Shown here piece after piece: positions 1-5,635 of a stretch of 6,291 nt of DNA. The notes beneath the pieces are model-generated. The model searched no databases. It was not told where the DNA came from and saw only the letters and a program-made list of their open reading frames with translations. The stretch covers positions 1-6,291 of the forward strand of contig CAMZHP010000205.1 in NCBI GenBank assembly GCA_947306845.1, in the 5' to 3' direction. Position numbers and translations under genes: made by a program. This DNA is from an uncultured Prevotellaceae bacterium. GTDB taxonomy: Bacteria; Bacteroidota; Bacteroidia; Bacteroidales; Bacteroidaceae. Numbering within the stretch: the stretch's first letter is position 1; each line of letters begins with the position of its first letter.

Positions 1-949
1 GGAGAGCCAGAACAACCGCGAGGAGGATGATAACTGCTGCAATGATGACAATCAGGAGAGTACGGGCATATAACTGGTTGCTGTATTCAAGTTGTTGATT
101 CTCCTTTTCCTGTCTCAACGTCTCCTGGTAGTAGACATCCTTCTGTTCAAGTGCCTTGTAATAGAAGTCCTCAATTTTCTCGAAGGCTTCCTCAATATCG
201 TCTTCCACCTGTTTGGCATTCATCCGTCGAAGTGCAATCTTGGCAAGGCTGCTCTGGACGATGTATGCCATATGGACATCTTCTCCGGGCTCAATCTGCC
301 GATAGACCGTTTCTGCCGAATCGAGCATGTTGAGGCTGAGATAACTGCGAGCGAGTACCTGTAGCGCACCAGGTCGCAGGTTGTCTGTTGCCATGGATTC
401 CGCATGACGGGCATAGTCGAGAGACAAACGATAGTCTTCCTTTGCCCATGCTATGTTTGCAAGACTGGTGAGCGTCTGGCACATCAGGTCGGTCATCTGG
501 TTTTTTTCAGCGATAGCGTATGCTTTGTTGATGAACCCGAGTGCTTCATCGAAAGGTCCATCTTTAATGAAAGCCACTTGTGCTGCGTATGTACCAGCAT
601 AGTCCATCAGGATGACGTGGTTTCGCTCATCGTCAGGATGCTGCTCGTAGATGCTCAAGGCTTTCATCATCAACCGCAATGCCTCCTCTGGATTGCTCTG
701 CGACAATGCTCCTGCCAACCGCTGGTATGCGATATAACAGGTGTGCCAATCCTCAGACACTTCTGCCAGATGGATGGTTTTCCGTAATAAGGTCTCACCC
801 AAGTGGGTGCTATCGTTGGCCAAGGCTGTCTCTGCCTCCTCCAGACAACTTTTTGCTGTCTGATTATCGGCCCCCTTCTGTGACTGACTGCACGCAATCA
901 TCAGAATGCCTATAATGAATATGTATAAAGACTTCGAATGCATAACCAT
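1..949 (-). CDS. Membrane-anchored tetratricopeptide-repeat (TPR) protein, probable signalling/regulatory protein; 3' end beyond window
   Basis: An open frame of 316 codons runs from ATG at 949 to the left edge without a stop, so the C-terminus is missing. An in-frame TGA lies at 956-958, so the start must be 949 or the second ATG at 943. Residues 7-19 are a hydrophobic signal sequence ending in LMIAC; Cys20 could be lipidated, though Met at -3 makes the lipobox weak and an uncleaved anchor is possible. Residues about 30-240 are amphipathic helices of TPR type, clearest around 171-187 (EDYRLSLDYARHAESMA) and 198-219 (LARSYLSLNMLD followed by SAETVYRQI). Residues about 245-292 are charged and coiled-coil-like, and 297-316 form a transmembrane helix (TLLIVIIAAVIILLAVVLAL). 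Bacteroidota proteins built this way usually continue into a cytoplasmic coil plus a LuxR-like helix-turn-helix or a histidine kinase; which one applies cannot be seen. The TPR part is expected to be periplasmic. It has its own promoter and is separated from the upstream gene by 368 bp, so it is probably a separate unit. The coding call is firm; the function is inferred. Confidence 0.88.
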   Translation of the reverse strand, partial: MVMHSKSLYIFIIGILMIACSQSQKGADNQTAKSCLEEAETALANDSTHLGETLLRKTIHLAEVSEDWHTCYIAYQRLAGALSQSNPEEALRLMMKALSIYEQHPDDERNHVILMDYAGTYAAQVAFIKDGPFDEALGFINKAYAIAEKNQMTDLMCQTLTSLANIAWAKEDYRLSLDYARHAESMATDNLRPGALQVLARSYLSLNMLDSAETVYRQIEPGEDVHMAYIVQSSLAKIALRRMNAKQVEDDIEEAFEKIEDFYYKALEQKDVYYQETLRQEKENQQLEYSNQLYARTLLIVIIAAVIILLAVVLAL

Positions 950-962
950 TGATTCTCAGATG

Positions 963-970
963 CAAAGTTA
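963..970 (-). promoter_or_regulatory. Bacteroidota -7 promoter box of the TPR gene
   Basis: Read on the minus strand this is TAACTTTG followed by CA, an exact match to the Bacteroidota -7 consensus TAnnTTTG. It ends 13 nt before the ATG at 949, so transcription would begin only a few nucleotides ahead of the start codon and give a very short leader. No clear TTTG -33 element lies 18-21 nt upstream (around 989-994), which suggests weak basal activity or need for an activator; a dyad site sits at 997-1009. Confidence 0.55.
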
Positions 971-996
971 TGTTGTTTTTTCGATAGTTGTATCAG

Positions 997-1009
997 TTTC
1001 CTATGGAAA
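997..1009. promoter_or_regulatory. Dyad-symmetric site, possible operator
   Basis: TTTCCTATGGAAA has perfect 5-bp arms (TTTCC/GGAAA) around a TAT centre. It lies just upstream of where the -33 element of the proximal TPR-gene promoter should be, roughly -40 to -52 from the expected transcription start, a position typical of activator sites. Its core CCTATGGAAAA (1000-1010) recurs at 1077-1087. No specific regulator can be named from the sequence. Confidence 0.3.
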
Positions 1010-1070
1010 ATAAGCCAATAAGAATAAATTGTAAACTTCTAAAAATCAAAGTCTTATAAAAAGTAGAGCA

Positions 1071-1087
1071 CCATAGCCTATGGAAAA
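1071..1087. repeat. Second copy of CCTATGGAAAA inside a 13-bp palindrome
   Basis: CCATAGCCTATGG (1071-1083) has 6-bp arms, CCATAG and CTATGG, around a single C. The right arm is part of an 11-bp direct repeat, CCTATGGAAAA (1077-1087), identical to 1000-1010 and offset by 77 bp. A short repeat that is also palindromic, upstream of a promoter, is compatible with a regulator-binding site. The symmetry axes of the two sites fall at different places relative to the shared 11-mer, which weakens the idea of two equivalent operators. Confidence 0.3.
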
Positions 1088-1152
1088 CAACCCTTCGTCA
1101 GGTGTATGAGGCAATCATAGTTACCGACAAATCTGAGAAAAAGTATTCTTTG

Positions 1153-1183
1153 CAAATATGCTTCATTCCCTCCAATCTACAAA
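1153..1183 (-). promoter_or_regulatory. Possible second, distal promoter of the TPR gene
   Basis: On the minus strand TTTG (1180-1183) is followed after 19 nt by CATATTTG (1153-1160). This fits the Bacteroidota -33/-7 pattern TTTG...TAnnTTTG in spacing, with one mismatch in the -7 box. It would give a leader of about 200 nt. The motif is short and the region AT-rich, so a chance match is quite possible; the proximal box at 963-970 is the better candidate. Confidence 0.25.
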
Positions 1184-1269
1184 AAGAAGGACAAGGAAAT
1201 GAGTCTTGATTGCTGCACCCAACGATTCACAAGCCGTCATTTCCTGTTTCATCCGTAAAAGAATCCGCC

Positions 1270-1307
1270 CACGCTCCCGTGTGAACAGAAGAATCAAAAA
1301 TCTGTCC
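1270..1307 (-). terminator. Weak tandem hairpins after the four-gene cluster, possible terminator
   Basis: Ten nucleotides past the TAG of the DUF3108 gene, the minus-strand transcript could fold GGACAGA (1301-1307) with TCTGTTC (1283-1289) around an 11-nt loop, including one G-U pair. A second, 4-bp stem (CACG, loop GGAG, CGTG; 1270-1281) follows directly, with a T-rich TTCTTTTA several bases further on at about 1255-1262. Neither stem is followed at once by a U run, so this is not a canonical intrinsic terminator. It is reported because the cluster probably ends here. Confidence 0.22.
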
Positions 1308-1317
1308 TGATGATTTT

Positions 1318-2133
1318 CTACTTGACCACCGAGGTGAGGGGGTTGCGGGTGCCTTTCATCGTGGTGACGAAGGCCTTGGCATTGCCGAAGTTGAGGGTGA
1401 TGTCGATGCGCACGGGCACGTGGTTTTTGTCATCGGTGACGTAGAAAGTGGCATACTCACGGTATTTGTTTTTACGCTTGCTCCACTCCATATAGGTGAG
1501 TTTCAGACAATTGTAACTCACTCCATTGTCACCTTTCACCTTATCACGGCCATTAAAAAGTAGGATGGCATTGGTCACACCGTCGCCGTCGGCCACAGGA
1601 AATTTGATGGTGTGCCCCTTCTTCCAGCCTGTGGGGTCGAAATTGCGGGCACGGGTGAAGATGTTGAGCATGTCGTAAACACATTGATCCATGGTCTTCT
1701 CGCTGTTGGCGTGGGTCTTGTCGTTTCTCAGGCGGTGCATCTTCAACTTGCACTTGCCAGCAGGGTAGTCATACCACACCTCATCGACCGTGTAGCGTTC
1801 GCCCTCCACAGCTCCCTTGCGGAAATACAGCGGCGAGAGGGTAGGGGTGACATAGCCCTGGAGGGTGTCGCGCATGACGAAGAACTTGTCGAGTTTGCCG
1901 TTGCCTCGGGTGATGAGACTGCTGCGGAAAGCCTGTTGGCCTTTGTATTTGGAAGAAACGGTGGAGAGAGAGGCATAGCCCACTTTCACCCATACAAATT
2001 TCCAGTTGAAGTAAAGGTTGTAGGAAAGGAACTCTCCGGAGGAGAACGCATTGTTCTCCAGCGGGCACTGAGCTTTGAGTGTCATAGGAACGAACGCCGC
2101 AAGCATGAGGATGAGAAGGGCTGTCTTTCGCAT
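1318..2133 (-). CDS. Exported DUF3108 domain-containing protein
   Basis: The product has 271 residues. Residues 1-21 are a Sec signal peptide (MRK, hydrophobic core ALLILMLAAFVPM, cleavage expected after LKA at Ala21-Gln22). The mature protein opens with E-x-L-S-Y-N-L-Y-F-N-W (about 34-44), followed by a V-G-Y-A-S-L stretch and alternating beta-strands through the C-terminus, with the late pattern D-D-K-N-H-V-P-V-R-I-D-I near 234-245. This is the DUF3108 layout: E-x-L-x-Y near the start, a middle section on conversion of an aliphatic strand-rich core, and a P-V-R/K-[IV] strand near the end. The length is usual for the family. No biochemical function is established for it; location should be the periplasm or outer envelope. 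There is no lipobox. The ATG lies 4 nt after the TGA of the lipoprotein gene, so the two are co-transcribed. It is the last gene of the cluster. Family call good, function unknown. Confidence 0.85.
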   Translation of the reverse strand: MRKTALLILMLAAFVPMTLKAQCPLENNAFSSGEFLSYNLYFNWKFVWVKVGYASLSTVSSKYKGQQAFRSSLITRGNGKLDKFFVMRDTLQGYVTPTLSPLYFRKGAVEGERYTVDEVWYDYPAGKCKLKMHRLRNDKTHANSEKTMDQCVYDMLNIFTRARNFDPTGWKKGHTIKFPVADGDGVTNAILLFNGRDKVKGDNGVSYNCLKLTYMEWSKRKNKYREYATFYVTDDKNHVPVRIDITLNFGNAKAFVTTMKGTRNPLTSVVK

Positions 2134-2137
2134 GATG

Positions 2138-4117
2138 TCAATAGTTTTTAGGAATATAGATGATACCCAGACGGCGGGCTCTCTCCATGTTCTGGTTCTT
2201 GATTTTCTTTTCCTTGTCAGGTTTCTGCTTAGTGATGTCAGAGGGTTTGAGACGGTCTGTGGTCACGGCGGGAGTCCAGGTTTTCTCCAGTGGCCATTTC
2301 GCCTTGCACTCCAGTTTCTCAGGATAATACCACAGAGTCTCTGCTTGCAGGCCATCGGCATATTTTCCTGTATCCCAGATGCCATTGCCGTTGCGGTCGG
2401 CAAAGGTGCGGAGATAGTAATCGCCGGTCTTTACATAGTTGAAGGTGAGGTCACCAGTGTCGGAGATTGTCTGCCGCACCACTTTTTCAGATTTGTCGAG
2501 TAATTGCCCTACGTAGGGAACGTTCTCGCTTCTGGTCACATGGAAGACAACGGTGGTGTATTCATCTTCTTTCTTCACATTGATGGCCTTTTTGTCAGCT
2601 TTGGAGACATTGCCATAGATGTCGGTGAAGGCAGCAGAATCAAGTTCGAGATTATAGCTGGTGCCTGGTGTCCATAGGTTGCCGGTGCTGTCGGGCCTCA
2701 GTATGAAGAAGCGGCGGGCGGCAGGCATCAGAGAGTCGGCATTAATAGTGCGCTCAGCCAATATATAGGGTTTGCTCACGGTGATGCTGTCGACCTTGGT
2801 AGTCAGATGGATGCGTGAGGTGTCGGCGGTGAGGATGGGAGTGGGCGACTCGAAGGAGAAGTAGGAGTCGGGCATCATATCGCCGACGAGCTGCACTTTT
2901 ATCCCAAGAGGTTCCACAGGCATCTCCTCCTCATATTTTCTGCCTTTCTTCTTGTTTTTCTCTTGTTCTTTCTCCCATTTCTCACGTACTTTCTGCAGTT
3001 CTTTCATACGGCGCTCATAGGGTATTTTGGCGATGAGATCCAGCGTGTCGGTAAGTTCGCTTAGCACCCCCATGGTGTCAGTATTCATGTAGGTCACCTC
3101 CATGCGCAGTGTGTCTTGGTTGATCAGCAATGAATCGCGTATCCAGTAGCTGAGGGTGTCGCGTCGCTCAGAAGACTCAAGGATAAAGGCATCCTTCTCA
3201 TTGAAGTTGAGTCCTCGGATTTTGGGCAGGCGGAGGTCGCCATACGAGAAAAAGAAATTGAGGCGTTCTGGGTCGTTGCGCTCGGTTTTGATGAGGAAAC
3301 GATCGGTTTGTTCCTCGGTGAAGGCACGCAGAACGATATTGTCGGGCAGGAAATGAGTGTATCCCACTCGGTCGATGCTCTTGATGTGGAGGGTGTCGCT
3401 CCAGATGGTGTCCTGTCTGACATCGGGCATGGACGACGGTATGATGATGTCGTGGTTGAACGCCATCTTCTCACTTTTTTGGGAAAACATGAAGTTGCCA
3501 TCTGCATCCTGAAGGGCATAGATGCGGTATTCGCCAGGTGCCACGCCTTTGATGACGAAGCGGCCGCGACTGTCGGTGCGTGCGAAACGGAGCATTGGTT
3601 GCGTGGTGAACGCACTGTCCTCCAGGTTGGCATAGAGTCCTACGAGAATGCCCTTGATAGGTTCCATGTTCTGCGCCTCCACCACATTGCCCGCCACCTC
3701 AAGGGTGTCGATATGGTCGCCGGTGGAAAAGCTGTAGGTATAGTTGCCCAGCGGATTGCCTTCGTTGTTGTCGGAAATGGCGTCCGAGAAATCAATGGTG
3801 TAGGTGGTGTTCGGCATCAGTGAGTCCTTGATGCTGACGGTGATGCGGTTGCCACCGCTCTTGATGTCGGGAGTCTCTAGCTGTGGTGGTGAGATGACCA
3901 CTTTCTCCGTGGGATTGTCGAGCTTGATATACTCGTCGAAAAAGATGGTGATACGTTGCGAACTGACACCGGTGGACTGATCGGGTGGGTTGGTGGCGAT
4001 GACATGCGGTGGTGTCTCGTCAAACCAGCCGCCATCGGGCTGTCCCATCTTGGCACAGCCGGCAAGCGCCATGGTGGCGACAAGCAACAGTAGCATGTGG
4101 TTCCGTCTCATTCTCAT
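2138..4117 (-). CDS. Ig-like (Big_5) domain lipoprotein
   Basis: The product has 659 residues. Residues 8-20 form a lipoprotein signal peptide ending in the lipobox LAGC, so Cys21 should be acylated. The mature start C-A-K-M-G-Q-P-D-G-G, then D-E-T-P-P-H-V-I, matches Bacteroidota lipoproteins with a bacterial Ig-like domain (Big_5). That domain covers about 36-133: N-P-P-D-Q-S-T-G-V, then I-F-F-D-E-Y-I, P-N-T-T-Y-T-I-D-F, and a closing Y-T-Y-S-F. A beta-sandwich of carboxypeptidase-regulatory type follows (about 139-225; GRFVIKGVAPGEYRIYALQD). Residues 366-397 are very rich in K, E and R, probably a helical linker. Residues 405-595 look like a second, diverged Ig plus sandwich pair, ending in D-R-N-G-N-G-I-W-D (574-582), which resembles a calcium-binding loop. 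The start at 4117 overlaps the stop of the GH3 gene as ATGA, which favours it over the ATG at 4111. The protein sits in the envelope; its partner or ligand is unknown. Confidence 0.87.
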   Translation of the reverse strand: MRMRRNHMLLLLVATMALAGCAKMGQPDGGWFDETPPHVIATNPPDQSTGVSSQRITIFFDEYIKLDNPTEKVVISPPQLETPDIKSGGNRITVSIKDSLMPNTTYTIDFSDAISDNNEGNPLGNYTYSFSTGDHIDTLEVAGNVVEAQNMEPIKGILVGLYANLEDSAFTTQPMLRFARTDSRGRFVIKGVAPGEYRIYALQDADGNFMFSQKSEKMAFNHDIIIPSSMPDVRQDTIWSDTLHIKSIDRVGYTHFLPDNIVLRAFTEEQTDRFLIKTERNDPERLNFFFSYGDLRLPKIRGLNFNEKDAFILESSERRDTLSYWIRDSLLINQDTLRMEVTYMNTDTMGVLSELTDTLDLIAKIPYERRMKELQKVREKWEKEQEKNKKKGRKYEEEMPVEPLGIKVQLVGDMMPDSYFSFESPTPILTADTSRIHLTTKVDSITVSKPYILAERTINADSLMPAARRFFILRPDSTGNLWTPGTSYNLELDSAAFTDIYGNVSKADKKAINVKKEDEYTTVVFHVTRSENVPYVGQLLDKSEKVVRQTISDTGDLTFNYVKTGDYYLRTFADRNGNGIWDTGKYADGLQAETLWYYPEKLECKAKWPLEKTWTPAVTTDRLKPSDITKQKPDKEKKIKNQNMERARRLGIIYIPKNY

Positions 4118-5625
4118 TGGTTGAGCAGGAGTAGTTCGTCGATGATGGTTCGGTTATTGGACAGCCTTGGCACCTTATGCTGACCACCGAGTTTGCCCTT
4201 GGTCTTCAGCCAGAGATTGAACAGGTCGTGATTGGCCTTTACTACTTCCAGATGCTGTAGGGTGATGTCCTTGTAGCGCTTGGCCTCATAGTCGCTGTTG
4301 ATTTCCTGCAGCCTGCGGTCGAGGAGGTCGGCAAACTGCTGCATGTTGTCAGGTTCCTTGGCAAACTCGATGAGCCATTGATGGCGGCATTTGGCACGTC
4401 CATCCATGAAGATGGGTGCGGCAGTGTATTCGAGCACTTCGGCACCAGTCTGACGGCAAGCGTATTCCAGGCCCTTCTCCGCGTTGTCGATGATAAGTTC
4501 TTCTCCGAAGGCATTGATGAAGTGCTTGGTGCGCCCGGTGATGAGGAATTTGTAGGGGTTTTTCGACGTGAACATGATGGTGTCGCCGATGACATATCTC
4601 CACAGGCCACAGGATGTGGTGATGACCATGGCATAGTTCTTGCCTGTCTCTACGCCGGAGAGGGGCACTACGGTGGGGTGCTCTGTGCCATATTCCTCCA
4701 TGGGGATGAACTCATAGAAGATGTCATAGTCGAGCATGAGGAGCAGTGAAGGGTCAGCAAGGTCATCCTGTTGGCCAAAGAAGCCCTCGCTCGCATTGTA
4801 GGTCTCCATATAGTGCATATCGGCAGAACCGATGATCTCTTCGTATTGCTGGCGGTAGGGTGTGAACGACACGCCGCCGTGGAAGAACACCTCCAGGTTG
4901 GGCCACACCTCGCAGAGGTTCTTCTTGCCGGTGAGGTCGAGCACGCGGGTAAGCACAGAGAGCATCCAAGAGGGAACACCCGAGAGGTTGGTCACGTTCT
5001 TGTGCATCGTCTCGCGGGCGATGCGGTCGCGCTTGATCTCGAAATCTGAAAGCAAAGCCGTCTTCTTTTTGGGGACACGGGCCAGGTTGGCTATCGGATT
5101 GATGTTCTCTATCAGGATGGCACTCAAGTCACCCACCAGACTGTCGCTCGCATTGAAATTGGGCTGGTGGCTGCCTCCGAGAATGAGTGACTTGCCGTCG
5201 AACATACGGCTCTTGGGGTTGCTGCGAAAATACAGCGCCACGGAATCGAAGCCTCCTGCATAATGGATATGATCCAAACCGTCCTGACTGACAGGGATGA
5301 ACTTGCTCTTGTCGTTGGTGGTGCCCGATGATTTGGCAAACCATCTCACGCGCCCGGGCCAGAGAATGTCGGTTTCTCCATGCCGCATGCGGTCGATGTC
5401 GCGTTTGAGTTGCTCATAAGTATTGAGAGGCGTGTTGGCCACGAAGTCTTCATAGTTATGGGTGGAACCGAAGAGGTGGTGCACACCATATTCCGTATCT
5501 TTCGCTTTTTGCAAAAGCCGCCTCAGCACCTCCTGTTGCATGGTCTCTGCCTCAGGGGTGTAGTGGCGCTCAAGCTTTTGCTGCCGAGCCTTGAAAAAAT
5601 ATTCTACTATCTTGGTAATGCTCAT
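4114..5625 (-). CDS. GH3-family acyl-adenylating enzyme (GH3 auxin-responsive promoter family protein)
   Basis: The product has 503 residues with start at 5625 (MSITKIVEYF). The open frame continues to an ATG at 5727, but that would overlap rnc by about 90 nt and add 34 low-complexity residues; the chosen start lies 10 nt after the rnc stop and gives the family's usual length of about 500. Adenylation motifs are intact: P-loop F-A-K-S-S-G-T-T (96-103), Y-N-A-S-E-G-F-F-G (276-284), G-L-W-R-Y-V-I-G-D-T (340-349), and I-T-G-R-T-K-H-F-I-N-A-F-G-E-E (362-376). Near the C-terminus G-G-Q-H-K-V-P-R (480-487) corresponds to the Q-Y-K-T-P-R motif of plant GH3 enzymes. Plant members activate jasmonate, auxin or benzoates with ATP and join them to amino acids; the bacterial substrates are not known to me, so acyl-acid amido synthetase is an inference. 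There is no signal peptide, so it should be cytoplasmic. It lies between rnc and an envelope lipoprotein gene, overlapping the latter by 4 nt. Confidence 0.9.
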   Translation of the reverse strand: MSITKIVEYFFKARQQKLERHYTPEAETMQQEVLRRLLQKAKDTEYGVHHLFGSTHNYEDFVANTPLNTYEQLKRDIDRMRHGETDILWPGRVRWFAKSSGTTNDKSKFIPVSQDGLDHIHYAGGFDSVALYFRSNPKSRMFDGKSLILGGSHQPNFNASDSLVGDLSAILIENINPIANLARVPKKKTALLSDFEIKRDRIARETMHKNVTNLSGVPSWMLSVLTRVLDLTGKKNLCEVWPNLEVFFHGGVSFTPYRQQYEEIIGSADMHYMETYNASEGFFGQQDDLADPSLLLMLDYDIFYEFIPMEEYGTEHPTVVPLSGVETGKNYAMVITTSCGLWRYVIGDTIMFTSKNPYKFLITGRTKHFINAFGEELIIDNAEKGLEYACRQTGAEVLEYTAAPIFMDGRAKCRHQWLIEFAKEPDNMQQFADLLDRRLQEINSDYEAKRYKDITLQHLEVVKANHDLFNLWLKTKGKLGGQHKVPRLSNNRTIIDELLLLNQ

Positions 5626-5635
5626 GCTGCTACAG

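Larger units (their letters stand above)
950..1317. other. Intergenic region between the DUF3108 gene and the TPR gene
   Basis: This 368-bp stretch is clearly more AT-rich than its flanks, most strongly at 960-1070. I find no credible coding frame on either strand. It holds the proximal -7 box, the weaker distal promoter candidate, two dyad sites, and two weak hairpins next to the DUF3108 stop. I see no tRNA-like fold or recognisable riboswitch. The part between about 1090 and 1150 and between 1185 and 1265 shows nothing I can name. Confidence 0.7.

Noticed and set aside
404..787. Plus-strand open frame of 127 codons
   Set aside because: It is antisense to the TPR gene, is rich in Cys and His in a way typical of shadow frames, and has no promoter or recognisable family.
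950..1317. Riboswitch, small RNA gene or remnant of a mobile element in the intergenic region
   Set aside because: I found no long stable stem set, no terminal inverted repeats with target duplication, and no recognisable aptamer core. Only short dyads and promoter-like boxes can be supported.
1612..2151. Plus-strand open frame of 179 codons
   Set aside because: It lies opposite the DUF3108 gene, whose signal peptide, family pattern and operon fit are convincing. The antisense frame has no recognisable domain and is explained by codon bias of the real gene.
2950..3000. K/E-rich stretch of the lipoprotein as a frameshift or repeat expansion
   Set aside because: The frame stays open on both sides and flanking segments are both plausible protein, so it is better explained as a charged helical linker than as an error or simple repeat.
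3308..3823. Plus-strand open frame of 171 codons
   Set aside because: It lies opposite the lipoprotein gene and reads as the complement of its beta-sandwich coding sequence; nothing independent supports it.
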